64,000 nucleotides of DNA from contig NZ_JAPWKD010000024.1 of assembly GCF_028283705.1 (NCBI RefSeq), positions 1-64,000 on the forward strand, in the 5' to 3' direction. The stretch's first letter is position 1. Each line of letters starts with the position of its first letter. The position numbers and the translations under genes were made by a program. The notes beneath the pieces were generated by a model, which saw nothing but the letters and a program-made list of their open reading frames with translations, was not told where the DNA came from and searched no databases. The DNA is from Pantoea sp. (GTDB lineage: Bacteria; Pseudomonadota; Gammaproteobacteria; Enterobacterales; Enterobacteriaceae). Of this stretch, positions 9,176 through 17,734 are shown one piece after another.

Positions 9176-9455
9176 ACGTTCCTCCCGGCTTCATCAACCC
9201 CCCCATGCCATGACGCCGCATGACATCACCCACGTCTTTATCATTCAGTGATGCCAGTACGATGGCCGTTCTGACCGCACCGTCATAGACCAGAAAGGCC
9301 TGCAGCGCCGCACGAATGATGACCGACTCGGTGTACAGCGGATGCTCTTCCGTCATGGTACGCAGACCACTTTTGTCACTGTCATCCATACGCACGGTCG
9401 CAGCATGGCGTTTTACTTTTTCGGGTGCGCTCTGTTCCCGTGTGTTGTGACTCAT
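9165..9455 (-). CDS. Unknown small cytoplasmic protein before traW
   Basis: 96 residues, charged N-terminus (EKVKRHAATVRMDDSDKSGL) followed by an amphipathic helix region (YTESVIIRAALQAFLVYDG). The layout hints at a short strand plus two helices as in ribbon-helix-helix proteins, but no firm match can be made. Start codon overlaps the traW stop by 4 bases, and the 3' end overlaps the next gene. Confidence 0.55.
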   Translation of the reverse strand: MSHNTREQSAPEKVKRHAATVRMDDSDKSGLRTMTEEHPLYTESVIIRAALQAFLVYDGAVRTAIVLASLNDKDVGDVMRRHGMGGLMKPGGTYAD

Positions 9456-10072
9456 TTCAGTGCCACCTCCTCCACCTTAAGCCAGCGGTCATCGCGCGTG
9501 ATGCGTACCGGCGTGTGCTCAAAGCCGAATTTTGTTGTTAACGTGCCGTACTGGTCGAAGTACACCGGCTCATCCAGTGCCAGACTGCTGTCACGGATGT
9601 TGCCTTTCACCAGAATGACCTTGAAGTTCTGCTGCCCGGCCAGCTGCTGCTTAACCCAGCGCATCTGTACAGGGTTATCTCCGTCGATGAAGTACAGCGT
9701 CTCGCTGTACGGCACCTTATCCAGCGGGTTCACCCTGTCGCCCGCGCGGGCAATCACGTTCCCCTGCATGTTCCGGATGGTTTCCTGCACGGTAAACGTC
9801 GGGTCATAGCGGAATGTTCTGTCCTTCACTGCCGGCGTCAGTCCTGCCACCGGTTCCGGACGCACGGCATGCGCTTTCACCCGGGCTTCGGCTTCACGCT
9901 GTATCCGGTCCATTTCCCCGCTCTCTTTCATGCCCTGCAGACGCTGACCAATAAAAGTCAGCAGGTCAGGTTCCGCGATGGGGAAAAGGTGGCCGATGGT
10001 GCCAAGTTCTTTTGCGCCAGCAGGCAGGGTGATCACGACCATAAGCAGCAACGCTGCCAGCCGGATCTTCAC
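9452..10072 (-). CDS. traW: TraW, periplasmic pilus-assembly protein
   Basis: 206 residues from a GTG at 10072 that overlaps the trbI stop (GTGA). The GTG opens a signal peptide (KIRLAALLLMVVITLPAGA). The conserved TraW block VNPLDKVPYSETLYFIDGDN and the later VYFDQYGTLTTKFGFEHTP are present. It works with TrbC and TraU in pilus assembly. The longer upstream ATG is rejected because it would sit inside trbI. Confidence 0.93.
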   Translation of the reverse strand: MKIRLAALLLMVVITLPAGAKELGTIGHLFPIAEPDLLTFIGQRLQGMKESGEMDRIQREAEARVKAHAVRPEPVAGLTPAVKDRTFRYDPTFTVQETIRNMQGNVIARAGDRVNPLDKVPYSETLYFIDGDNPVQMRWVKQQLAGQQNFKVILVKGNIRDSSLALDEPVYFDQYGTLTTKFGFEHTPVRITRDDRWLKVEEVALK

Positions 10073-10515
10073 GGTGCCCCCTGCATCTGGCGGGCAATAT
10101 CCGCCTGGATCACCGGCGTGATGTCCGTTCCCCCGGAGACCACGGCCCCCTTCACCATAATGACGCTGTCGTGTTTCTCCTGCCACCCGCTGAGGCTGCT
10201 GTTCAGCGCCGTGCTGAACCGCTGCGTCAGGGTGTCCGCCGCCTCCCTGGACAGGGCCGTCTGTGCGGTCTGCTGCTTAAAAGCGTCAATGGTCCCCTTC
10301 ATGTCAAAGACCACGGTGTCCCGCTGAGATGACTGCACAACCAGCACACTGACTCCGGCGCTGATTACCGCCATCAGCAGCCCCGCCACACCGGCGCATA
10401 ACCACCGGCTGTGCAGAAAAGACGGCTTCGTGTGTATTCTTCCGGGAACGCTGATATCAGCTGGATCCGTTGATTCACTGCCCGCCTCTGCGGGCTGACT
10501 GTATTCTTCCTGCAT
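10069..10515 (-). CDS. trbI: TrbI, inner-membrane pilus-related protein
   Basis: 148 residues, slightly longer than F TrbI (128). Cytoplasmic N-terminus, one membrane helix at about residues 40-62, then a periplasmic domain with VVFDMKGTIDAF, typical of the family. In F, TrbI influences pilus retraction. Overlaps traW by 4 bases and follows traC by 15 bases. Confidence 0.88.
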   Translation of the reverse strand: MQEEYSQPAEAGSESTDPADISVPGRIHTKPSFLHSRWLCAGVAGLLMAVISAGVSVLVVQSSQRDTVVFDMKGTIDAFKQQTAQTALSREAADTLTQRFSTALNSSLSGWQEKHDSVIMVKGAVVSGGTDITPVIQADIARQMQGAP

Positions 10516-10530
10516 CGCTGTTTCCTCTGA

Positions 10531-13176
10531 TTAGGCGCTCGCGAGTCCGGCCCACTGTTCAAGTTCGCGCATTTCGGCCTGATACATATACGGTTCGCAG
10601 GCCAGCAGATAAGCGGCCTCCTCGCTGGTCGCCCCGGCCTCCTGCGCATCACTCATGTACTGATAGTCCTCCCCGCGGGTGCTGAACATCGCGCGCGTGA
10701 CCGGGTCCACGAACACACGGTGAAACGAGCTGTATTCCCCGCTGGAAATCATCACCGAACTGAATCCCGTATCGCGTGCGGGCTGGAAACCGCGGATAAC
10801 CTGCGTTTCCATTTCGCTGAACTGATCCGGGTTGGCATTGAGATACGTTTTAAAGGCCTTTGCATCCTGCAGCAGCGTGACTTTGGTCCCGGAACAGTCC
10901 CATGCAGCCGCAGCCACAGGCGGTGCTGCATGGTCTTTGGTACCGGTGAAGTCCTTGATGCCCTGAGTGATGGTGATGAACGCCCCGCGATGGCGGCGCA
11001 CCGTGCGGTAGCCGGTTTCGATAAAGCGCGCCGCATGCGGGTTTGAGCCGCTGAAAAGCCGCCAGGCTTCGTCAATGATGGCCACCTTCTTCAGGCTGCG
11101 CGGCGAGTGGTACATCTTTTCCTGTATCGCCAGAATGAGCGAATAAAGGATGGCGGACAGCAGATGCGGCTGGTTTTCCAGACTCAGCAGCTCCAGCACG
11201 GCGAAGCGGGTGTCGCCGTCCAGTGTGGGTTTGTCCGAGTTGAAGTAATCGCCGTTCGCCCCCCAGGTGCACCAGCGGTCCAGCAGCAGCACGAGCTCGT
11301 TGATACGGTTCATGATGGTCGGCTGGTTGCCATATTCCTGCCGGACCTCTCCCGACTTCATGTACAGCACGACATCGTCGATACGCGCCCGGTTCTGTTT
11401 CGCCTCCCACGCGGCGACAACGCCCTTGAGCAGTATGGTTTCACTGACCTTATCCAGCGGTTCGTTGGGACTCGCCAGCACGGTCAGCAGCCCCTGAATG
11501 CCCTCGGCGGATTCCTTTATGTCACGCACGTTCGCAAAGGGGTTAAAGCGTAGTGTGGCACCGTCAAGGTAGGCCCCGCCCGCCTGCTTACAGAAGTTGC
11601 GGTAACTGCCCCCCATGTCGATAACCCAGCCGAAGCCGCCGGAATTCAGCACCTGACGCAGGATTTCCTGGATAAAGAAGCTCTTTCCGGCCCCCGTCGT
11701 GCCGGTCACCGCAATGTTGAAGTTGGTCGCCCCGTTGCTCTCGCTGAACATGTCAAAAAAGGCCAGCGCGTTGCGGTAGGTCGGCAGCGGACTGCCTGAA
11801 GGTGCCATCTGGCGTTCGGCAACCACCGGCATCAGGTTCACGGCATTGAAGCTCTTACAGCGCAGGGTCGCATTCATGTGCTTCATGTCGTCCCACAGCC
11901 CCTCCTGCATCAGGAACGGGAACGTGGTGAGCCAGTTACGCAGCTGCTGATAACGCGGCGCGGACATCTCCAGGTCATTTTTGCGGAACACGTTGATGGC
12001 GGCGAGTTCGCAGGCCTGCTGTTGGCTGTCATCATCCGGGCAGAACAGGGTCAGGTTCATGCTGAAGCTGCACATGGCGATTTCGTTACTGGACAACCCC
12101 ATGCGCAGGTCACGCCACTCCTCGTAGGTGCGCTGCGTGTTGGGGAATAGTTTGCCGTAGGAGGAATTAGCCTTTTTGCCCATATCCTGTTCCTTACGGA
12201 ACGCCTCGTTCTGGCTGCTGACCTGATCCTCCACGCAGATGGTCCAGCTCAGCAGGAACGGACAGGGAATGCCGAGGTCCGGAAAGCGCATGTTCTGGAG
12301 GTTATCCGCCGCCTGCCAGAGGGCAAACTGTTTCGGCACCTTTGTCAGCTGCATATTCACCACGCGCGTGCTCGCAACGGCGTTATCGCTTTCATCACCC
12401 GTCAGCCGGTCACCTGTTTGGCGTGCCGTGGTCAGACGAAGGAACCCCGGGTGCACCTCCATCTCCGTACTGTGATCCACGCACTGTCGATGCAGCTCCT
12501 GCTCAGGATTCCAGTGCTCAGAACCGGCACTGACCTGGCCGGGACGGTAGTTGAGCTGCTCGCGGATCACCGTCAGGAACTCAGCAGCCCCCACGCGGCG
12601 GGTATCCATGTGCGCAGCCATCATGGATACGCGCAGGGTTTCACGCACCTGCACCACTTCATCCATGACGCGCAGGCCACCGGTTCCCGGATGGGCATAC
12701 ACCAGAAACACCCGGTAATTACGCAGATAGAGCGGATACTCGCGGTTATTGACGAGCCCCTTCAGCGCCGAACGCTCCCAGTAGGCTTTGGTGATGGCGT
12801 TAAGGCGCGGTGCCATGTCGCCTTTCCACATGTCGCGGCTCAGCCCGTTCTCCAGCATATCGCCTACGCACTTGCTGGCTACCATCAGTACGGTGACCGG
12901 TGTTTTGCGCGGAAGCTTCTTGCGCAGCAGGTCGTCCAGCGCCTGCACCACCTGCTGATTCGCCCCGGCGAGCGGTGCCACCTCCATAATGAAACCGACC
13001 GACCGGCCGTTGATAAACAGATCCGACTTTTCATCGTACTCTCGGTAAGGGAGCAGGCTGGTAATTGAGGGCTGACTGAAACTTTCCCGCAGCATCTTTG
13101 AGGCCGTTTTTGCGCCCCCTTCATCACGGCTGCTGCTGAGGATACCGGCCAGATGATCGATGACGTTACCAATCAT
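10531..13176 (-). CDS. traC: TraC, VirB4-type ATPase of the conjugative pilus machine
   Basis: 881 residues, near F TraC (875). Contains a Walker A motif GTTGAGKS near residue 480, a Walker B-type block KKVAIIDEAWRLF, and the conserved tail FHRVFVDPVTRAMFSTRGEDY. It is a cytoplasmic ATPase that powers pilin export and assembly with TraL, TraE, TraK and TraB. Start at 13176 has GGAGAG upstream and overlaps the small P-loop ORF by 11 bases. Confidence 0.95.
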   Translation of the reverse strand: MIGNVIDHLAGILSSSRDEGGAKTASKMLRESFSQPSITSLLPYREYDEKSDLFINGRSVGFIMEVAPLAGANQQVVQALDDLLRKKLPRKTPVTVLMVASKCVGDMLENGLSRDMWKGDMAPRLNAITKAYWERSALKGLVNNREYPLYLRNYRVFLVYAHPGTGGLRVMDEVVQVRETLRVSMMAAHMDTRRVGAAEFLTVIREQLNYRPGQVSAGSEHWNPEQELHRQCVDHSTEMEVHPGFLRLTTARQTGDRLTGDESDNAVASTRVVNMQLTKVPKQFALWQAADNLQNMRFPDLGIPCPFLLSWTICVEDQVSSQNEAFRKEQDMGKKANSSYGKLFPNTQRTYEEWRDLRMGLSSNEIAMCSFSMNLTLFCPDDDSQQQACELAAINVFRKNDLEMSAPRYQQLRNWLTTFPFLMQEGLWDDMKHMNATLRCKSFNAVNLMPVVAERQMAPSGSPLPTYRNALAFFDMFSESNGATNFNIAVTGTTGAGKSFFIQEILRQVLNSGGFGWVIDMGGSYRNFCKQAGGAYLDGATLRFNPFANVRDIKESAEGIQGLLTVLASPNEPLDKVSETILLKGVVAAWEAKQNRARIDDVVLYMKSGEVRQEYGNQPTIMNRINELVLLLDRWCTWGANGDYFNSDKPTLDGDTRFAVLELLSLENQPHLLSAILYSLILAIQEKMYHSPRSLKKVAIIDEAWRLFSGSNPHAARFIETGYRTVRRHRGAFITITQGIKDFTGTKDHAAPPVAAAAWDCSGTKVTLLQDAKAFKTYLNANPDQFSEMETQVIRGFQPARDTGFSSVMISSGEYSSFHRVFVDPVTRAMFSTRGEDYQYMSDAQEAGATSEEAAYLLACEPYMYQAEMRELEQWAGLASA

Positions 13177-13432
13177 ATTTATCTCTCCGTTTGTCCATGA
13201 ACGTCCGCATCACATCGATCATCAACCGCGATTTCCCGGCTCCGGGATTGTCGCCATAAATGTATGCATGTCCGGTAACGCCAGAAGGAGACCTGCTCCT
13301 GTGAAAATGCAGCGCTGCGGCTGAAGCACATGACGGCGGCATACGCTGCATCATCAGTGCCAGTCGTCCGGTACCCGGCTGTGACAGGCGTAATCGTGTC
13401 GCCTGGTATCCGTTAAGGATGATCGGCACCAT
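13166..13432 (-). CDS. Unknown 88-residue ORF with a P-loop-like motif, coupled to traV and traC
   Basis: Starts at 13432 in a TAATG junction with the traV stop and ends 11 bases inside traC, so its translation looks coupled on both sides. Residues 60-68 read GDNPGAGKS, a Walker A-like sequence, followed by a basic helix RLMIDVMRTFMDKRRDKYDW. The N-terminal part is basic with no domain I know. It is much too short for a full P-loop NTPase. It could be a real small gene or a translational bridge; F has no such gene at this place. Confidence 0.5.
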   Translation of the reverse strand: MVPIILNGYQATRLRLSQPGTGRLALMMQRMPPSCASAAALHFHRSRSPSGVTGHAYIYGDNPGAGKSRLMIDVMRTFMDKRRDKYDW

Positions 13433-13980
13433 TATTCGCCCTCGCTTATGACCCGAAAGTCTTCGTCCCAGCGGGATTTCTGTTTCACGAACTCCACGAC
13501 CGCAGGCTGATGGAAGCTGTCCTGCTCATCCACCCAGGGCGCAATCCACAGGCGCTGTGTGGCGTCAGGGATACGGTGCGCATCAACCTGCCCGGGTCCG
13601 CTGTAATTCGCCGGGGTAATACTGCCGGCGGATACTGCCGTGGTGCGCACAGGAACGATGGCAGAGTTCACACTACCGGGGCTGACCGGCTGACCGGACA
13701 CCGGACGAGGTGCCAGCGTGGCCACACTGACGGGCCGGTACGGGTTAACGGCGGGCTTCACGTTGCCGGGCGTTGCCAGTGCCTCAGCCGCAGGCTTTGG
13801 GCCTGATTCCTTTTTTGCGTTCAGGTCATCCAGACTCTGATGTTTTGACGCAAGGTGGCTGGCATCAGACATCGACAGGCACTGGTCGGTGGCGGTTTTA
13901 TTACAGTCGAAGTCCGAGTTCATACCGGCGCAGCCGGTAAGCGCTGCGCACAGCAATGCACACGCAAAAAGTTTCTGCAT
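13432..13980 (-). CDS. traV: TraV, outer-membrane lipoprotein of the transfer channel
   Basis: 182 residues from the ATG at 13980, which opens a lipoprotein signal (LFACALLCAALTGCAG, lipobox LTGC). Further cysteines lie in the FDCNKTATDQC region, as in TraV. A long Pro/Ala/Val-rich spacer precedes the C-terminal QRLWIAPWVDE. TraV joins TraK and TraB in the outer-membrane core. The ORF extends further upstream, but that part lacks a signal sequence. Confidence 0.9.
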   Translation of the reverse strand: MQKLFACALLCAALTGCAGMNSDFDCNKTATDQCLSMSDASHLASKHQSLDDLNAKKESGPKPAAEALATPGNVKPAVNPYRPVSVATLAPRPVSGQPVSPGSVNSAIVPVRTTAVSAGSITPANYSGPGQVDAHRIPDATQRLWIAPWVDEQDSFHQPAVVEFVKQKSRWDEDFRVISEGE

Positions 13981-14323
13981 AGTGGTGTCCTCATTGGCGG
14001 TAGTACCGCTCATGGGTGTATTGATGATTGAAAAACAGTGAAAATTGCGGATTCCGGCTGAAGGCAAACACAGGGCCGGGGGAGCGCATCGGTGCGCTAC
14101 AACGTCAGTAACTGAAGGTGAGTTCGGGGCAGTTAATAAAGAAAGCTGAGACCGGTCATGACGTTTCAGAGCATCGAGACATAAAGCTTGAGCTCAAGAT
14201 CCTTCGTGGCATCGCCTGCATCCTTTTAGGCGTGGCCGCTTTATCTTCACAGGAAAAATCACGCGGCAATACAGATCATTACCCACGGGATAACATGAAT
14301 AACGCCCCGGAGATCAGACGGAT
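13981..14323. other. Intergenic stretch in the transfer operon, no gene seen
   Basis: About 340 bases between traV and the next small gene. A plus-strand reading frame of 87 codons crosses it, but it lies against the operon, runs into a real gene at its 3' end and has no good ribosome site, so I do not call it. No clear promoter or terminator seen. Confidence 0.5.
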
Positions 14324-14506
14324 TTACATTACACCGGGTTTCTCCTGTGCTTTGCCCGCTTCCGCGAGCCTCTTCTGCTGATGCTCCGTCTCCGTCAGCA
14401 GTGCCGCCAGCTGACAGGCACCTGCTTTCGACTGCCAGGCTTGCCGGTAACGGACGCGCAGGGCACATAACCGGATAAGCTGCTCACGACGGGTGTGGTT
14501 ATTCAT
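14324..14506 (-). CDS. Unknown small basic protein
   Basis: 60 residues from the ATG at 14506, which lies 8 bases inside the end of the upstream gene. Largely helical and charged (TRREQLIRLCALRVRYRQAW, later ETEHQQKRLAEAGKAQEK). No signal peptide. The coupled start supports a real gene, but the function is unknown. Confidence 0.5.
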   Translation of the reverse strand: MNNHTRREQLIRLCALRVRYRQAWQSKAGACQLAALLTETEHQQKRLAEAGKAQEKPGVM

Positions 14507-14993
14507 TCGGGATATCTCCTGTTTCATCCTTTCTGACCTGACGTGATGTAAACGCGTATTCACGCCGGGTGAGCGTACTCCGCTCTTTTGCCAGCCAGTC
14601 TGACAGCACGCGGGCCGTGAGATGCCCGGTTTCCGCCACACTGCACTGCAGTTCCCGGAACGCCACTGCGTCAGCGGGGCAGTACGTTGTCAGTTCCTGA
14701 GCGGTAATATCCGGCCAGGAATGCGGTCTGCCCACCCGCCGTATCAGCAGGATGAGTGACAGCAGGACAAAACCGGCTGTCGCAACGTAAAGCACCGGTC
14801 TGCCGGTAAAGAGCCCGGTCACCGCCATCGCCGATAAACATGCCGTGACGAACCATACCGTCAGACTCCCCATATACGGCGGATAGCCTGCTGACCATTC
14901 GGCCGACATGCGTTGCAGCCGGCTGTGCTGCGCCCACCGCTGACGGGCAGCCGGATTCTGATTTCTGTTAATGGCTTCAGCCCCTTCATTCAT
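14499..14993 (-). CDS. Unknown inner-membrane protein in the transfer operon
   Basis: 164 residues with two adjacent hydrophobic helices (about residues 44-62 and 67-86), a cytoplasmic basic N-terminus and a soluble C-terminal domain of about 75 residues. Sits between the traV side genes and the paired membrane genes at 15.1-15.9 kb. Not in the F operon. Function unknown. Confidence 0.6.
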   Translation of the reverse strand: MNEGAEAINRNQNPAARQRWAQHSRLQRMSAEWSAGYPPYMGSLTVWFVTACLSAMAVTGLFTGRPVLYVATAGFVLLSLILLIRRVGRPHSWPDITAQELTTYCPADAVAFRELQCSVAETGHLTARVLSDWLAKERSTLTRREYAFTSRQVRKDETGDIPNE

Positions 14994-15068
14994 CTTATTA
15001 AGCCGGAAATATTCAGTACCGGCCCGGTTATATTCCCATCGGGCCGGTGTACAGCTCTGTGTGTTTCA

Positions 15069-15468
15069 TTACCGGTTAAAGGCTGCCCAGAGGAGTGCCA
15101 TCCCGAAGCCAGCCAGCGGACCTGTGAACAGATACCCGGACGCCAGTTCCGGCAACTCCCAGAACCATAACGCCTGACCGATATAAACCAGTGGAGTCAG
15201 CAGCCATCCCAGCACAAGCAACGCAGGCATAATCCAGTGCTGATCGGTATAAAGCGCATTTTTTCGGTCACTCGACTGTGCCCAGGCATAAAAAATCAGT
15301 CGCCGAAACAGGCAGCGAAAAACGCCATACCGGCCAGCTGATGCCCTCAGGATTAAATCCTCTGAGCTTAAGGCAGGCTACAGTCGCTGCATTCAGGCCT
15401 GAAAGTAACGCCATCACTATCACCGGTAACAACTTCACCGCGAGACTTTCTTCTGTTCTCCCTCTCAT
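15069..15468 (-). pseudogene. Frameshifted membrane protein gene, paralogue of its upstream neighbour
   Basis: The frame starting at 15468 (ATGA overlap with the upstream gene) gives MRGRTEESLAVKLLPVIVMA... through WPVWRF and then stops at 15268. A second frame continues from the same place with FYAWAQSSDRKN and HWIMPALLVLGWLL to a stop at 15069-15071. The join falls at a TTTTT run near 15325. Together the two halves give a four-helix protein of about 130 residues with the same layout as the gene at 15465-15860 (compare WPLWRMS and WVVPALLIFAWL there). One missing or extra base would explain it: either a real mutation or a sequencing error. Confidence 0.65.
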
Positions 15469-15860
15469 ACCTTATTCACCCCGTACATAACAACGGCAAA
15501 TCCCGTCATGGCCATCCCTAATAAAGGCGGCAGGCTCAGGTCTCTCATGTCCATGACGGGGATCTGCCAGTACCAGAATGCAAAACACCCGTACCAGACC
15601 AGAAGTACCAGCCAGGCGAAAATCAGCAAGGCCGGAACCACCCAGGAGCACCATTCAGTCGTCGCCCAGCTGGCTACTACGACTCCCACTGCTGCCAGCA
15701 GGGACATCCGCCAGAGTGGCCACTCACCCAACCCCCACGGCATATTTCCGGTGTGTACCAGCAGCCCCAGTATGGCTTCGTTAGTCACCATCAGCAGTGC
15801 CGTGACCAGAACAAAAAAATTGTCTTTCCCGATGAAGTTGCTGACCCTCACCCGGTTCAT
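15465..15860 (-). CDS. Unknown four-helix membrane protein
   Basis: 131 residues with four hydrophobic helices (about 14-36, 50-66, 73-97, 110-128). It starts inside the end of the RfaH-like gene (4-base overlap) and its stop overlaps the start of the frameshifted paralogue. The two look like a tandem duplication. No F counterpart; function unknown. Confidence 0.62.
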   Translation of the reverse strand: MNRVRVSNFIGKDNFFVLVTALLMVTNEAILGLLVHTGNMPWGLGEWPLWRMSLLAAVGVVVASWATTEWCSWVVPALLIFAWLVLLVWYGCFAFWYWQIPVMDMRDLSLPPLLGMAMTGFAVVMYGVNKV

Positions 15861-16369
15861 GCGGCAGCCTCCCGCGCGGTGATATGAAAGCGCATGTGAC
15901 TGTTCACCGGGACGCGAACCTGTCGGTTCATCAGGGTCAGTAGCAGCATCGCCCGCTTCATCCCGTCCGGCTCATACCAGATGGCTTCGAGTCCTTCGAA
16001 AACACCATCCCGGATAACCACCCGGTCACCGTGCTGCGGCGCAGCCGTTTCCAGCGGCGCACTCTCCCAGCCCTTATTCAAACGGGTTATCACACTGTCC
16101 GGTACCACGGAGGGCAGACCACCGAAACTAATGAGCGATGAGATACCGCGCGTGGCTTTGATGGCCGTGGTGTGTACCACCTCCGGGTCGAAACGGACAA
16201 AAATGTAGTTCGGGAACAGTGGCTGCTCAGCGATGCGGCGGACGCGACCATTCTGCAACCTGACCTCAGAGAAGACAGGGAGCAGACAGGCTACTCCCTG
16301 ACTCTGCAGCTGCTGCTGCGCCCGTTTTTCCTGCGCGTACTTCGTCTGTGCCACATACCAGTTTTCCAT
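15857..16369 (-). CDS. NusG-family specialised antiterminator, RfaH-like
   Basis: 170 residues, the size of RfaH. The N-terminus WYVAQTKYAQEKRAQQQL and the block PLFPNYIFVRFDP match the NusG N-terminal domain; the C-terminal KOW-like part reads GDRVVIRDGVFEGLEAIWYEPDG and then AMLLLTLMNRQVRVPV. RfaH and its paralogues travel with RNA polymerase on long operons and suppress early termination. In F the host RfaH raises tra expression, so a plasmid copy inside the operon would plausibly make it self-sufficient. It lies between traB and the paired membrane genes, overlapping the latter by 4 bases. An ops-type target was not found with certainty. Confidence 0.85.
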   Translation of the reverse strand: MENWYVAQTKYAQEKRAQQQLQSQGVACLLPVFSEVRLQNGRVRRIAEQPLFPNYIFVRFDPEVVHTTAIKATRGISSLISFGGLPSVVPDSVITRLNKGWESAPLETAAPQHGDRVVIRDGVFEGLEAIWYEPDGMKRAMLLLTLMNRQVRVPVNSHMRFHITAREAAA

Positions 16370-16381
16370 TCAGGTCTCCTG

Positions 16382-17734
16382 TCAGTTGATGGTGTCGCCG
16401 AGGTGAAGCTGGCTTGCCTGACGCAGAACTTCGTCCGGATTCAGGACGGGAGCGCCTGAACCGCCGCTGTCTGAACGGGTGACGGCAGCTACTTTCTGCA
16501 CGGCAGCCTGCGGGGCTTCTTTCAGGGCTTTCTCTGCGGCATCGTCTTCGATGGTTTTCAGCTGGAAGCCCTGCTGGAACACCACCGTCACGGCGTTACC
16601 GGCCCCGATATCAATCACCGGGTGATACTGTTCAGCGCGCTTAATCCAGTACTGACTCAGCGTGTCAGCGGCTTTACTGGCCCCGCCACCAATGCCCTGC
16701 TTGAAGATGTCTGCGCCACTGACAGAGGCCGTGGCACCCAGGCCCACGGACGGCGTTGCGGCCGACTTTATGCCCTCACCAAATCCGGACAGCAGACCCG
16801 CTGCACCGGCGTTGAAAATGATGTCGCCGTTGCGCATCACCGGCTTGCCGCGAATACCCTGCTTACCCTGATAGGACACATGGCCCTCAAATGGCATGTC
16901 GATATGCTTGCCGTTCTTCAGGATGCAGCTGATATTCTTCGTGCGGACATCACCGCGCTCGCTGGAAATATCCCCGTAGATTTCCCCGGTCACGCGGCAC
17001 TGGTCGAGATTGTAGGTTCTGCCGTTGGGCATCGAGACGTCACCCATCAGGGTGATGACCACCGGGGAGGTATTCTGCTGACCGGTCACGCTGGCGTTGG
17101 CATCCGCGCCCTCAATCATGACGGCTTCAGAGAATGAGCCTGACGGTATCCAGGGCAGCGTCGTTTTTTTCGCGGCCAGCGAGGCATAGGTGAAGGTGTC
17201 ACGCTGCAGCCCTCCCTGCCGTACCGACCCGGTGCCGGGGTAGAACCGGCTGCCCTGCTCTGCTGGCGGACCTCCGGAAACGCGCCACTGCGCCGGGCCT
17301 GCCGGACCGGTCGCCACGGGGCCGTTAACCGGCGCGGTAGCGGGCGGGGCATTCTGCGCGGGACCCGCCGGTGCCTTATTCTCCTGCGCCTGCTGTTGCT
17401 GCAACCGGGAAATGGCATCCGCCATCGTGCCCAGCTGCTGCTTCAGCTCGTCGTTCTGCGTTTTCAGGGTGCCCGTGAGAGTGGCGAAGTCTTTTTCCAG
17501 ACCGGCCGTTTTGTTCTGCTGCTGCTGAAGCGCAGAGGTGGCCAGCTCATCGGTGAAGGATTTATTCACCAGGCCGCCGGTCAGGTCCGGTGCAGCTTTT
17601 TTTACCGGATGGCTGATTTCGTTCTGATGGTGCACATACGCCCAGATACCGCCTCCCGTGGCCAGCATGACCGCGGCAGCCGCACCCGCGATTATCCACT
17701 GACGACGACGCGTCAGGGTGTTGATGTTGCTCAT
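16382..17734 (-). CDS. traB: TraB, VirB10-like envelope-spanning scaffold protein
   Basis: 450 residues (F TraB 475). Cytoplasmic N-terminus RRRQW, a membrane helix near residues 12-32, a coiled-coil stretch (residues 60-115, LQQQQ and DELKQQLG), a proline/glycine-rich linker, and the VirB10-type domain from about residue 180 (IPSGSFSEAVMIEGADA, LMGDVSMPNGRTYNLDQCRV). Bridges inner and outer membranes with TraV and TraK. Overlaps traK by 4 bases. Confidence 0.94.
   Translation of the reverse strand: MSNINTLTRRRQWIIAGAAAAVMLATGGGIWAYVHHQNEISHPVKKAAPDLTGGLVNKSFTDELATSALQQQQNKTAGLEKDFATLTGTLKTQNDELKQQLGTMADAISRLQQQQAQENKAPAGPAQNAPPATAPVNGPVATGPAGPAQWRVSGGPPAEQGSRFYPGTGSVRQGGLQRDTFTYASLAAKKTTLPWIPSGSFSEAVMIEGADANASVTGQQNTSPVVITLMGDVSMPNGRTYNLDQCRVTGEIYGDISSERGDVRTKNISCILKNGKHIDMPFEGHVSYQGKQGIRGKPVMRNGDIIFNAGAAGLLSGFGEGIKSAATPSVGLGATASVSGADIFKQGIGGGASKAADTLSQYWIKRAEQYHPVIDIGAGNAVTVVFQQGFQLKTIEDDAAEKALKEAPQAAVQKVAAVTRSDSGGSGAPVLNPDEVLRQASQLHLGDTIN

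Noticed and set aside
14118..14381. Plus-strand ORF of 87 codons in the transfer operon
   Set aside because: It lies against the operon, lacks a ribosome site and overlaps a coupled minus-strand gene.
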